Origin: Thiogranum sp.
Lineage (GTDB): Bacteria; Pseudomonadota; Gammaproteobacteria; DSM-19610
Assembly: GCA_030148915.1 (NCBI GenBank)
Contig: JASBSN010000069.1
Location: forward strand, 1 to 55,290
DNA length: 55,290 nucleotides
Direction: 5' to 3'
Shown piece after piece: positions 1 to 7,988 of this stretch (positions are counted from its first letter, which is position 1; the number at the start of each line of letters is the position of its first letter). The notes beneath the pieces are model-generated. The model worked only from the letters and a program-made list of their open reading frames with translations, did not search any database and was not told the DNA's origin. Both the position numbers and the translations under genes were made by a program.

Positions 1-393
1 CGCTGGCTGGACAACCCGCTGTTTGGCGAAGGGCCGGCTGCGTCAAAGATTATTCTGCGTAATAGTGAGGCATCGATTGCATGGCTCAACGACTTGCATA
101 ACGGGCCAATCGATATCCTGGTTCGCTATGGATTGGTTGGCCTGGTTTTGTCGACACTCTGCCTTTTGGTGACCCTGTCTTACGGCTGGCGAGCGTGGCG
201 GCGCAAGCAGCTGGATTCTGATGTGGCGTTGTTTCTGGCCTGTGGAGTAACGCTGATTCTGTTTAGTATGCTCACCAATTTTCGCATGCTGAACTATGAT
301 TGGCGTTATTGGATGTTCTTGTTCAGCGGGGCGTGTGCGAGTTTTGGTCTTCGGCATCCAGAGCTGGCACGGAAGACGGACGACCGTGACTGA
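1..393 (+). CDS. O-antigen ligase-like membrane protein, C-terminal fragment
   Basis: The frame is open from the first base to a TGA stop, so only the last 130 residues are visible. They contain a motif typical of the Wzy/WaaL (O-antigen ligase/polymerase) superfamily, LHNGPIDILVRYGLVGL, in which the His-Asn pair sits in the large periplasmic loop before the last transmembrane helices. Two or three hydrophobic helices follow (about residues 44-60, 76-90 and 100-112), then a short charged tail. The family joins O-antigen or other glycans to the lipid A core, or polymerises repeat units, at the periplasmic face of the inner membrane. Which of these it does cannot be told from the fragment. The downstream methyltransferase and ELM1-domain genes fit an LPS-core neighbourhood. 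Confidence 0.75.
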   Translation, partial: RWLDNPLFGEGPAASKIILRNSEASIAWLNDLHNGPIDILVRYGLVGLVLSTLCLLVTLSYGWRAWRRKQLDSDVALFLACGVTLILFSMLTNFRMLNYDWRYWMFLFSGACASFGLRHPELARKTDDRD

Positions 394-580
394 GGCGGAA
401 GTCGATTAGCGAATTTGACTTTGCTGTTATGCAATGATCTTCTGGCGGCCCTGTCGCCCGATTACGGGCAGCGGTGGGCTGGAGTATGCCGGGGGAGGCC
501 GGTATGCTAGTGAAGGTTGAACAGAGAGTATGAGCTCAATCATACGGCTTATCTGTATGAAGCGGCTATAAGAGGATCGC

Positions 581-1252
581 ATGTACAAGCGAAGCAACCC
601 GAGTCCCGAGTACATCGACATGGTGCAGATGTACGAAACCCTGCATGTCGAGGGTGAACAGTCTGCGGGGAGGTCCGCCGATGAGACGTTTCCCGGTAAG
701 ATGTTGATCCAGCACGCGCCTGGCATCAAGGATATGATAGAGCGCAAGGGCGCGGCGTCCATTCTCGATTATGGGGCGGGCAAGGGTCGGGGCTACTTGC
801 AGAAAGATCTTCAGCTGACCGATTCGCTCAAGGTGGAGAGCATTCAGGCTTATTGGGGGGTGGCGGAGGTGCGCTGTTATGACCCCGGCTACGAGCCGTT
901 CAGTGAGCTGCCGGTCGGACAGTTCGACGGCGTCATCTGCACCGATGTGCTTGAGCATATTACGGAACCGGATGTGCCCTGGGTAATAGAGGAAATGTTC
1001 GCTTATGCGCGCAAATTCGTCTACGCCAACGTGGCCTGTTTCCCGGCCGTGAAGTTGTTGCCCGACGGTCGCAACGCCCATTGTACCCTGCATCCGCCGG
1101 ATTGGTGGGCGGGGGTGGTGCATGCGGTGGCCATGCGCTACCCGCAGATCTCCTATCGCTTGGTAATGACGACCAAGACCGGACGGCGGAAAAAGTTCGG
1201 TTTCGCGAAGAACCGCAAGTCAGTCCATCATACTGTCGAGCGGCTGGTCTGA
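581..1252 (+). CDS. class I SAM-dependent methyltransferase
   Basis: A 223-residue protein starting at an ATG preceded by AGAGGA at good spacing. The Rossmann methyltransferase signature is clear: motif I ILDYGAGKG (about residues 61-69) would bind S-adenosylmethionine, and FDGVICTDVLEHI (about 112-124) is the usual motif between strands 4 and 5. The N-terminal 50 residues and the basic C-terminal tail (GRRKKFGFAKNRK) are not diagnostic. The acceptor is unknown; placement after an O-antigen ligase-like gene suggests a polysaccharide or lipid-linked substrate, but that is inference. The 187-bp gap upstream shows a short hairpin (GCCCG-ATTA-CGGGC near 455-470) but no convincing promoter. Confidence 0.8.
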   Translation: MYKRSNPSPEYIDMVQMYETLHVEGEQSAGRSADETFPGKMLIQHAPGIKDMIERKGAASILDYGAGKGRGYLQKDLQLTDSLKVESIQAYWGVAEVRCYDPGYEPFSELPVGQFDGVICTDVLEHITEPDVPWVIEEMFAYARKFVYANVACFPAVKLLPDGRNAHCTLHPPDWWAGVVHAVAMRYPQISYRLVMTTKTGRRKKFGFAKNRKSVHHTVERLV

Positions 1253-1331
1253 CGCTACCGCTGTGATCCGGCGTGGATGCCTCTGCAGGTAACCCGCCAG
1301 TGATACGCTTTAGCCGGCCCTGGGCGTTGGC

Positions 1332-2450
1332 CTAGCGCTCCAGCAGGGCCAGAATACGATCCCGGACCTGTTGGCGTTCATCGGGCAGTCCTGTCTTGGG
1401 CGGCGTGTTGAAGTCTTCCCCGCAGCGTACGGCAAAACCGCCGCGTATCAGCGCGTCGTGAATTCGCGTCAGATCGCGGGAAAAACCGACTATTCCGGTG
1501 CGATACAGAAAGCGCCCCAACGCGCGAAACAGGCGGTTGCCGAGAGCACCATCGGGTGGCGCGTGCAGGCGGCGGGTGACGGCCTGCCAGAGCCGACTAT
1601 AGCTGCTGGCGGGCAGGGGAAAAATGGCCAGTGGCTTACCGACATCGGCGACCTCGATCATCATGGATACGCTGTCGCCGCTGACGACGAAATAATCTGC
1701 CAGCTGCAGCAGCGTCAGGTAGGGGTTATCGTGGCTGCCCGCCCGCCATTCGAACAGGCTGGCGCCCGTTGGCAAGCGCTGTTTTAGCGTCTCCAGCACT
1801 GTCGCCGAGGTGCGCCGACTGGTAGAAAAAAATAGACTGCCGCCGAGGCGCTTTTGCAGGGTAGTGCAGTGCTGCAGCAGGTCTCGGGTGGTGCGGCTAT
1901 CGAAGTGAAAAGGGCGTGTTGCGCCGCCGATCAGCACCGCTATCAGCGGGCGTGGTAACGCGTTCAGGCGCGCTTCCCAGTGCTCTGCCGCCGCCTTCGC
2001 GGCGAGTGAATCGGCCCGCATCAGCGGCAGCGACAGCCGCTGAATATTGGGCATATCCGGCAGGCTGTATTGGGGCAGGGTGATGATCAGATCGAAGCGG
2101 TCCAGCCAGCGACGTGGCCGGCCTATCAGTACCACCCGCGTGGTAGCGGATTGCTGTTTAATCCACAGCGCCGCCATCGAGTGTCGGCGGCCGATAGTGA
2201 TAACTAAATCTGGCCAAGGGGGCTCCAGGCGGTCAGAACGCCGTGGGTCGAAATGATCCAGCGACGCGGCGAAGCGCGGCTTGCCGGTCTCGAATGACGC
2301 CAGCGGGCGCAGCCGCTTAATGTGATAAGGCAGTGAGAGGGCCTCGGCAATGCGGCTCGCCTGCGCGTTGTCACCGAGTTTGTCGCCTATGACTACCCAT
2401 ATCAGCGGCTGGTTGTCCGGTGGGCAAGGACGGGTTGTATTGCATTGCAT
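1332..2450 (-). CDS. ELM1/DUF1022-family protein (mitochondrial fission ELM1-like)
   Basis: This 372-residue protein shows the hallmarks of the Mito_fiss_Elm1 family: an N-terminal WVVIGDKLGDNAQA segment, PDLVITIGRRH, a central VLIGGATRPFHF, the STSRRT motif and the C-terminal VSGDSVSMMIEVADVGKPLAIFPL. The fold resembles a GT-B glycosyltransferase, and the SGDSxSM/E region looks like the nucleotide-sugar site of GT-B enzymes. Bacterial members have no settled function but are often found among LPS or lipid genes. It lies 21 bp downstream of the Tam41-like gene on the same strand, so the two are probably co-transcribed. A glycosyltransferase role in envelope lipid or LPS synthesis is inference. 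Confidence 0.75.
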   Translation of the reverse strand: MQCNTTRPCPPDNQPLIWVVIGDKLGDNAQASRIAEALSLPYHIKRLRPLASFETGKPRFAASLDHFDPRRSDRLEPPWPDLVITIGRRHSMAALWIKQQSATTRVVLIGRPRRWLDRFDLIITLPQYSLPDMPNIQRLSLPLMRADSLAAKAAAEHWEARLNALPRPLIAVLIGGATRPFHFDSRTTRDLLQHCTTLQKRLGGSLFFSTSRRTSATVLETLKQRLPTGASLFEWRAGSHDNPYLTLLQLADYFVVSGDSVSMMIEVADVGKPLAIFPLPASSYSRLWQAVTRRLHAPPDGALGNRLFRALGRFLYRTGIVGFSRDLTRIHDALIRGGFAVRCGEDFNTPPKTGLPDERQQVRDRILALLER

Positions 2451-2471
2451 AGATGTCTACGGCTCAGTCGG

Positions 2472-3419
2472 TCAGCGAAAGATTCCGCGTCGGTAGAGAT
2501 CCCAGAACAACCCCCAGACAAATATCAGCGGGTAGCGGCGCACCCGCTCGGGGACTTCGACGCGCTGTCCGGAGTGTCGCTCGAGCTTCCAGGCGGCATA
2601 GTCGAGAGCGCCGTCAAACGTGAACAGGGCTTTCAACAGACGCGCCACCGATAACAGTTTGCCCAGCACGGTGCGTAGTTTCCAGGCGAGGCGACACCGC
2701 CGCTGTTGCCGAGCCCTGTGGTTCAGTCGATAATTTCCGTGTGCGTCGAGCTGCGTGGCGCCGCTGAGCAACGGCGCCACGGCGGTGGTGACCTGCAAGT
2801 ACCAGTCGCGGTTTGCCCGCGCCAGCTGGCCCGCCCGGTCTCCCGACTCGGGCCGCAACTCCGCGCCATAGCTCAGGCGCAGCGCGCCGCTCCAGAGGGA
2901 TTCGATGTCGCCGCGCCTGGCCGCGCACGGCACGGTGCGCTCCAAAAAGGTGTAAATCGCCTCGGCAAGACTACCCGTGACTTCCTCGTGCAGCGCGTCG
3001 TTGCGCGCCCAGGCTATGGCCGTCGGTTGGCTGAAACGACCCCAGAGATAGGAATGAAACCAGCGCCTCGAGCAGCCGTTACTCAGATCGGCGCGACTGA
3101 GCACGGCATATTTGCAGCGCAATACCCGGCCCTCATAGGGGAATTGCGCATAAAACACGTTGGGTGGGAGTAACCGGTTCCAGAGGGCCTTGAGCCAAGT
3201 GCGATTGGCGCAGCGATAGTGGTCCACCACCAGATACAGATCGACCAGCCCGTCGAAGGGGTCGCCGCCGCGCAAACAGGAACCATAGAACAACACCGCC
3301 GCCACGCAATCACCGTGACGTTCGCGCAGGGCCGTGACCAGAAACCTCAGTGCCGGATGTTGCGGCGCCGGCGTCAGCGAACTCAGCGCGCCGGCCAATG
3401 GTTCGAGTTTTGCGCGCAT
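2472..3419 (-). CDS. Tam41/MMP37-like cytidylyltransferase family protein
   Basis: A nucleotidyltransferase fold is seen in FYGSCLRGG...GLVDLYLVVD (about residues 44-66): Gly-Ser followed by a catalytic-type Asp. Further along come NVFY (87-90), CKYAVLSRADL (102-112) and HSYLWGRFSQP (122-132). This series of blocks resembles mitochondrial Tam41 (GVYFNP, VKYGV, DL, YLAGRxQKP), the CTP:phosphatidate cytidylyltransferase that makes CDP-diacylglycerol. The match is by eye and partial, so the substrate is uncertain. The C-terminus is basic with a hydrophobic final stretch. I took the ATG at 3419; a TTG six bases earlier is possible. It lies upstream of the ELM1-like gene and beside a lipid kinase, consistent with activation of a phosphorylated lipid. 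Confidence 0.55.
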   Translation of the reverse strand: MRAKLEPLAGALSSLTPAPQHPALRFLVTALRERHGDCVAAVLFYGSCLRGGDPFDGLVDLYLVVDHYRCANRTWLKALWNRLLPPNVFYAQFPYEGRVLRCKYAVLSRADLSNGCSRRWFHSYLWGRFSQPTAIAWARNDALHEEVTGSLAEAIYTFLERTVPCAARRGDIESLWSGALRLSYGAELRPESGDRAGQLARANRDWYLQVTTAVAPLLSGATQLDAHGNYRLNHRARQQRRCRLAWKLRTVLGKLLSVARLLKALFTFDGALDYAAWKLERHSGQRVEVPERVRRYPLIFVWGLFWDLYRRGIFR

Positions 3420-3488
3420 CTCCAAGCTGTCCCCAGGTGGCCCCCGTAAAAATTAAGCGAACAAGATAGTACCACCTGCTCTGTCAAA

Positions 3489-3573
3489 GCGGGTGTGGAG
3501 CGGTAGGGGGTTTTTGGTGCATGTGCCGCTCGCGGCGCCCTAAGCCATCGAGGGACTACCCGACGCAACCTCT
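3489..3573. repeat. hairpin repeat element, copy 1 (degenerate right arm)
   Basis: First of four related intergenic elements. It has the fixed core in order: TTTTTGG (3511-3517), TGCATG (3518-3523), apical stem TGCCGC/GCGGCG around TC (3524-3537) and CCCTAAG (3538-3544). The closing CCAAAAA is broken to CCATCGA, and the right arm matches the left arm (which starts GCGGGTG at 3489) only in traces. It lies between two minus-strand genes, upstream of the Tam41-like gene, unlike the other three copies, which sit between convergent genes. It is probably a decayed member of the family. Confidence 0.7.
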
Positions 3574-3624
3574 GGGTATCGGCGGATACGAACCTCGGAG
3601 TTTTAGCGTGCCTGGCATCATCCG

Positions 3625-4650
3625 TTAGCGTTTGATGCGGACAAACTCTAGGGTGCCGCCGTTGCTGACAATCAGCGGCCCTTGGGCGCGGCTGGCGCCA
3701 TGCATTTCTCCGTCCAGGGTGAACATGCCGTCGAGCTGCAGGCGGATATCCTCGGCGTTATGACTGTAATAGCCGTTCTGTTCGCACACGTGGCGATTGG
3801 GTTTGCCGCGCAACAAGGCCGGGAAGGCGCGCAGCACGCGGCGCGAGGGGTGCTCCATCCATGTACAGCGTAGTTGACCCGGTTCGCGCCCCCAAAAAGG
3901 CCGCAGGCCCAGGAACAGGCGTTGCAGGGAGGTTATCAGCAATTGCACTACCGGCCGGTTTGCGCCGACGTCGCGGCCATCCACCTCGATGCCGATGGCG
4001 CTCGGTTGGGAGAAGCGCGCGTCGTTGCGCAGGATACCCCAGAGCGTGCGCAACACCACCAGCCCCGGGGCCAACTCGTCGCCAATACCGAGGGTGTGGA
4101 TGTTACTGTGGCAGTATTCGATGCCGCTGATAATGGCGCCGGTGCCGAAAAACATCCCGTATAGCGCTCGCCCTTCATTGGCGCCGCACACTTTCAGGAG
4201 CGAGCGTTGCAGTCGCTCGGTGTGGCCGTCTTCGCCGTGGGTCCAGGCTGTCATGCGCCGTACACTGTCGGGCAACGACCCGCGCAGACCGGCGTCGGCG
4301 GCGTTCATATTGGTGGTGCCGCCCGGCAAGAGGATGATGGTCGGGGGCCGGGCGAAAACGGTACTTTGCTGTAACGCGGTGAACACCTGCGCAGTGGTAC
4401 CGTCGCCGCCGTTGATGGCCAGGGTGTTCACTCCCTGATGGGCGAAGTCCTCGAGAATCGCGGTGATGGCCTCACTGTCGGCGCTGACGCGATGGTGGAT
4501 GTTGGGCTGATTTGCGACAATGGTCTCCACCTCGTGCAGATTGGCGCGGTTGCGTCGACTGTTGGGGTTGCTGATCAGGCCGACGATGCGAGATCGCTGA
4601 TCGGCGTTATCGGTGGTCGAATTCAAAGGCGCGGACAAGTCGGTTATCAA
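3625..4650 (-). CDS. diacylglycerol/sphingoid-base kinase family protein (LCB5-like)
   Basis: A 341-residue member of the DAGK catalytic family. Visible motifs are ISNPNSRRNR (26-35), the nucleotide-binding NGGDGTT (80-86), LLPGGTTNMNA (108-118) and LDGMFTLDGEMHGA near the C-terminus, which would supply the metal/substrate acidic residues. The family transfers phosphate from ATP to the hydroxyl of a lipid such as diacylglycerol, a sphingoid base or ceramide. Given the ceramide-type genes beside it, a sphingolipid kinase is a reasonable guess, but the sequence does not prove which lipid is used. The frame begins at a TTG only 22 bp from the divergent phosphoesterase start; no better ATG precedes the conserved region. 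Confidence 0.75.
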   Translation of the reverse strand: MITDLSAPLNSTTDNADQRSRIVGLISNPNSRRNRANLHEVETIVANQPNIHHRVSADSEAITAILEDFAHQGVNTLAINGGDGTTAQVFTALQQSTVFARPPTIILLPGGTTNMNAADAGLRGSLPDSVRRMTAWTHGEDGHTERLQRSLLKVCGANEGRALYGMFFGTGAIISGIEYCHSNIHTLGIGDELAPGLVVLRTLWGILRNDARFSQPSAIGIEVDGRDVGANRPVVQLLITSLQRLFLGLRPFWGREPGQLRCTWMEHPSRRVLRAFPALLRGKPNRHVCEQNGYYSHNAEDIRLQLDGMFTLDGEMHGASRAQGPLIVSNGGTLEFVRIKR

Positions 4651-4672
4651 CGGGTGAGGGCATCCTAAAGCA

Positions 4673-5674
4673 ATGGGCGCTAATCAACAAATACACGCGG
4701 GCAGAGGGACGGAGCCTGCGGATCAGTCTGCGGCAGAGGGTTTTTGTTTTGCTCACCTGTCCGATCCACATCTGACCTCCCTGCACGAGGTGCGCTGGTG
4801 GCAGTTGCTGAACAAGCGCTTGCTCGGCTATCTCTCCTGGCGGCGCAAACGCCGCGACCAGCACAGCGGCGACGTGTTGGAGGCCTTGTTGACCGATCTG
4901 CGCAGCATCTGCCCCGCACACGTGGTGATTACAGGCGATCTGACGCATGTCGGCCTGCCCGATGAGTTCCGTCAGGCTCGTTTGTGGTTGGAGCGTCTGG
5001 GCGAGGGGCACGCGGTGACGGTGATACCCGGCAATCACGATGCTTATGTGCGCACTGACTGGGAGCAGAGCTGGGCGCATTGGCAACCCTATATGCAATC
5101 AGACGGGGCCGGGGGCCAGGCGGCGCGCGCGGCAAAGGATATGTTTCCCAGCCTGCGGGTGCGCGACGGCGTAGCCCTGATCGGTCTATGTAGCGGCGTA
5201 CCGACTGCGCCGTTCGTCGCCAACGGGCGCCTTGGCGGCGCACAGCGCCGGCGCTTTGCACAGATTCTGCGCGAGACCCGTGAACGCGGCTTGTTTCGCC
5301 TCGTCTTGCTGCACCACTCGCCGCGTGCCGAAGACGAAAACTGGCGCCGGCGGCTTACCGATGGGCGCGCGCTGTGTGACATCCTCAGCCGCGAAGGCGC
5401 CGAACTGATACTGCATGGCCACGGCCACATCAGCGCGCAGGCGAGCATCCAGGGTGCCGCGGGTGACATCCCCGTGTTCGGTATACCTTCGGCCTCTGCG
5501 GTCGGTCAACGGGTCGGACGTGGCGCTCAGTATGCGCTCTACCGCGTTGCCCGTGCTGACGGTCGCTGGCAGGTGCAGGTCAACGTGCGCGCCTGGCAAC
5601 CCGCAGCGGATAGTTTTGTCGCCCATAGCGAGCGTCAGTTGTCGTTGCCGGCGATGCCTTCCACCAGGCGCTGA
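4673..5674 (+). CDS. calcineurin-like metallophosphoesterase
   Basis: A 333-residue metallophosphoesterase with all five signature blocks: HLSDPHL (28-34), GDLTH (88-92), GNHD (120-123), LLHHSPR (about 220) and HGHGH (about 246-250). These coordinate a two-metal centre that cleaves phosphomonoesters or phosphodiesters; LpxH- and CpdA-type enzymes share the architecture. There is no signal peptide, so it should be cytoplasmic. It diverges from the lipid kinase with only 22 bp between starts, and its last 40 bp overlap the end of the nucleotidyltransferase gene on the opposite strand. In this context a phospholipid or nucleotide-lipid substrate is plausible, but not shown. Confidence 0.75.
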   Translation: MGANQQIHAGRGTEPADQSAAEGFCFAHLSDPHLTSLHEVRWWQLLNKRLLGYLSWRRKRRDQHSGDVLEALLTDLRSICPAHVVITGDLTHVGLPDEFRQARLWLERLGEGHAVTVIPGNHDAYVRTDWEQSWAHWQPYMQSDGAGGQAARAAKDMFPSLRVRDGVALIGLCSGVPTAPFVANGRLGGAQRRRFAQILRETRERGLFRLVLLHHSPRAEDENWRRRLTDGRALCDILSREGAELILHGHGHISAQASIQGAAGDIPVFGIPSASAVGQRVGRGAQYALYRVARADGRWQVQVNVRAWQPAADSFVAHSERQLSLPAMPSTRR

Positions 5675-6429
5675 TCGGCGATGGAATCCACATCGATAGC
5701 CGCTTCGGGGTAGGGGAGGTGGATCGCGGTGATGCTGACATCCAGGCGCAGGGACAGCTTATCCAGAGCCTGCTGCAATGTGATCCAGCCCAGCAGGTAG
5801 CGCAGTACCGACCACCAGCCGAGTTGACCGATGACGCGCAGCGGGTTCTTGCGCTGCTGCTCAACCCGCCGCCAGGCGGCCGCCACGCGGTGCGAGGCCG
5901 GGGTCATGAAGGTGAACAGATTGCACCCGCAGAAACCGCCGTCGCGAAAGCGGGTGACGGTTTTCTTCGCTGCCGGGAAACGGGCGCGAATCGATGCATA
6001 GTCGGTCAAGCCTACGCCAACGTCCGCGCCGCTGGCCAGCGAGCGCTGCAGGAAGTCGTTGACAATTTCGGCGCGCAACAGCGGATGATCGGCGGTGGTG
6101 ACCAGCACCGGAGTGTTGCTGGCCAGTGACTGCATGGCGCGGTAGGCGCTGGTGCTGGGGCTGTCCTGCGGCTCGGTCCAGCGGATCAGGCCCCGGGCCA
6201 ACGCGCCGCGCAGGAACTCGCTGCCAGGCAGCTGCTGGTCACGCCGCCCGGAGATGATGATCGCCTCGATAGCCCGGCTCTCCATCAGCGCTCTGACGAC
6301 GTGTTCCAGCATCGGCGTGCCGTCGATCTTCACCATTGCTTTGCAGCAGGCGCCGGAAGCGGCCACCAGCGGATCGCCAGCGTCGCGGTCCGCGGCCAGA
6401 ATGATGGCGGTAAACGTTTCAGGTTTCAT
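5635..6429 (-). CDS. MobA-like NTP transferase family protein
   Basis: About 264 residues with the N-terminal nucleotide-binding region AIILAADRDAGDPL (8-21), a downstream K-A-M-V-x-I-D-G-T-P-M-L block (30-41) typical of sugar/alcohol-phosphate nucleotidyltransferases, and TTADHPLL (111-118), whose Asp would bind the catalytic metal. Such enzymes couple NTP to a phosphorylated sugar or alcohol. It follows the ceramide-synthase-like gene with 12 bp or less between them, so they form one minus-strand operon. A role in making an activated head group (for example a CDP-alcohol) for the lipid built by its neighbours is inference. A GTG nine bases upstream of the chosen ATG is an alternative start. 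Confidence 0.7.
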   Translation of the reverse strand: MKPETFTAIILAADRDAGDPLVAASGACCKAMVKIDGTPMLEHVVRALMESRAIEAIIISGRRDQQLPGSEFLRGALARGLIRWTEPQDSPSTSAYRAMQSLASNTPVLVTTADHPLLRAEIVNDFLQRSLASGADVGVGLTDYASIRARFPAAKKTVTRFRDGGFCGCNLFTFMTPASHRVAAAWRRVEQQRKNPLRVIGQLGWWSVLRYLLGWITLQQALDKLSLRLDVSITAIHLPYPEAAIDVDSIADQRLVEGIAGNDN

Positions 6430-6441
6430 GAACGGCACGCT

Positions 6442-7581
6442 TTAGAGCGTTTTTTCATAGAGGCGGTAGGTTTTATAGGCGACGCCGCCGAGTGATTCGA
6501 TAATATTGCGCATGCCGCTATTGTGTTCCAGGATCCAGGACATTTCCATTTCGCGGATGCCGCGCGCCATCACCGCGTGGCGCAGCGTATCGGTGATCAT
6601 GAACGAAAGCGCCGGCCCGAACGGAGTGTGATGGTATCGCTTGCGCACGCCCATCAAGGGAATGCGCGCAGATTTCGGGTAGCGGACTTTGAGACGCCAC
6701 AGCAGCTTGAGCCAGCCCAGCGGCAGCAGCCTGCCGTCGAGGTCGCGGATCGCTTCATTGATGTTCGGCAGACAGACAATCATCGCCGCCGGCTGACCGT
6801 CCACTTCGGCGATCTGTACGAAGTCGTCGTCAATGAGCAGCGTCATGGTCTTGCCGACTTCCAGGAATTCGGCCTGGGTCAGGGGCACCATGCCCCAGTT
6901 TTCCGACCAGGCATCGTTGAAGATATCGCGCATCAGCTCCAGCTCGGCGCGCAGGTGCTTGCGGTTCAGCGGGCGGATCGTGACCCGGTGTGCCACGCGG
7001 CGCACCAGTCGCTGCATGACTTTAGGGCTTTCGAAGTCCGGGTGCTGATGGTAGGCCATCAGATCCACGGCTTTTCTGAATCCTTGCGCTTCCACTGCCG
7101 GTGCGTAATAAGGGTGACCGTGCACCATCATGATGCGTGGGGGCGTATTGAAGCCGGCGATCTGCAGACCACATTCTTCGTTAATCGATAGATTGAAAGG
7201 GCCGGTAACCCGTTTCATGCCCTGCGCCTTGAGCCACTGCTCGGCATGGCTAAACAGGGCGTCAAACAACTCCGGGTCGTTTTCAGCCTCCAGGCAGCCA
7301 AAATGCCCGGTATCATCGGCAAACTTTTGTTGGTGCAGAGCGTCGATCTGAGCGCTGATGCGCCCGACCGGGCGACCCTGGCGAAAGGCCACCCAGGCTT
7401 GCCATCGAGCGTGTTGAAAAAAAGGGTTTTTATCGGTAAAACGTTCTTTTTGTTCTAAATATAGCGGGCATACCCAATTTGGGTCGTCCCTGTAGAGGCG
7501 TTGCGGGAGCCTGATAAATTGGTCCAGCAGTTTGCGATCGGTGACTTCGCAAACCGACAGGTCCGCGGCGTGGTCGGACAT
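6442..7581 (-). CDS. GNAT-fold acyltransferase, bacterial ceramide synthase-like (bCerS)
   Basis: The 379-residue protein has a conserved N-terminal pattern in which FIRLPQRLYRDDPNWVCPL is followed by a charged stretch, FFQHARWQAWVAFRQGRPVGRISAQID, then GFNTPPRIMMVHG and a C-terminal GNAT-like region ending EMSWILEHNSGMRNIIESLG. Proteins of this type include the Caulobacter ceramide synthase bCerS, which N-acylates the sphingoid base from acyl-CoA; older annotations call them dATP pyrophosphohydrolase-like. The frame stays open to a start at 7752, but the 57 extra residues are low-complexity and unlike the family, so I chose the ATG at 7581. Linkage to a fatty acyl ligase and an epimerase supports the call. 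Confidence 0.65.
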   Translation of the reverse strand: MSDHAADLSVCEVTDRKLLDQFIRLPQRLYRDDPNWVCPLYLEQKERFTDKNPFFQHARWQAWVAFRQGRPVGRISAQIDALHQQKFADDTGHFGCLEAENDPELFDALFSHAEQWLKAQGMKRVTGPFNLSINEECGLQIAGFNTPPRIMMVHGHPYYAPAVEAQGFRKAVDLMAYHQHPDFESPKVMQRLVRRVAHRVTIRPLNRKHLRAELELMRDIFNDAWSENWGMVPLTQAEFLEVGKTMTLLIDDDFVQIAEVDGQPAAMIVCLPNINEAIRDLDGRLLPLGWLKLLWRLKVRYPKSARIPLMGVRKRYHHTPFGPALSFMITDTLRHAVMARGIREMEMSWILEHNSGMRNIIESLGGVAYKTYRLYEKTL

Positions 7582-7782
7582 CGAGTCTGGTTTCTGGCGT
7601 TGAAGCCGGTCATCATACCCGTGCCGTCGGCCACCCGCCACACCGGGCCCGGGAGACGCAGCTCGCAGAGCGCCGGATTTTCGTCCTGCTTGGTCTGTAT
7701 TTTGCTTGATTGACGATCTGACAGGCCTATTGAATTCAGGTTTTCCGCGCACCGGCCGACGCTTAAAACTGTCGGCAATAAT

Positions 7783-7800
7783 TGTCGTAAAAATACGACA
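7783..7800. promoter_or_regulatory. operator-like inverted repeat TGTCGTA-AAAA-TACGACA
   Basis: A perfect 7-bp inverted repeat with a 4-bp centre lies in the divergent gap between the ceramide-synthase-like operon and the acyl ligase gene. The size and spacing fit a dimeric regulator site. A related half (CTGTCGGC) occurs just upstream at about 7769. The regulator is unknown. Confidence 0.35.
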
Positions 7801-7857
7801 GGAATGCGAACGACGTCACAAAAAGCGCGGCGTTCGATAAAAGCTTGGGAAAAAGTA

Positions 7858-7886
7858 TTGTGTTTTTATCCTATTGAAGGAATAAT
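7858..7886 (+). promoter_or_regulatory. candidate sigma-70 promoter for the fatty acyl ligase
   Basis: TTGTGT (7858-7863) and AATAAT (7881-7886) are 17 bp apart, giving four of six and five of six consensus matches. Transcription would start near 7893, leaving a leader of about 170 nt before the ATG at 8064. Confidence 0.35.
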
Positions 7887-7972
7887 GCTGAGGGTATTAG
7901 CGGGGCCATAGGGTATAGATTGTTTCGTTGGGAAAATACAACGATCTCTAAGGACCGAGGGAGTTTGGTGTA

Positions 7973-7988
7973 GTACTGGGTGCAGTAC
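7973..7988. promoter_or_regulatory. inverted repeat GTACTG-GGTG-CAGTAC in the acyl ligase leader
   Basis: A 6-4-6 perfect inverted repeat located downstream of the promoter candidate and about 75 bp before the ATG at 8064. It could be an operator in the transcribed leader or a small RNA hairpin. Confidence 0.3.

Noticed and set aside
3426-3624. Small genes overlapping the repeat elements
   Set aside because: Short frames through copies 1 and 4 give similar peptides (APRAAHAPKT) only because the repeat is shared; they have no start signals.
7582-7752. 57-residue N-terminal extension of the ceramide-synthase-like protein
   Set aside because: The frame is open, but residues are low-complexity and unlike the family; ATG 7581 gives the expected length.
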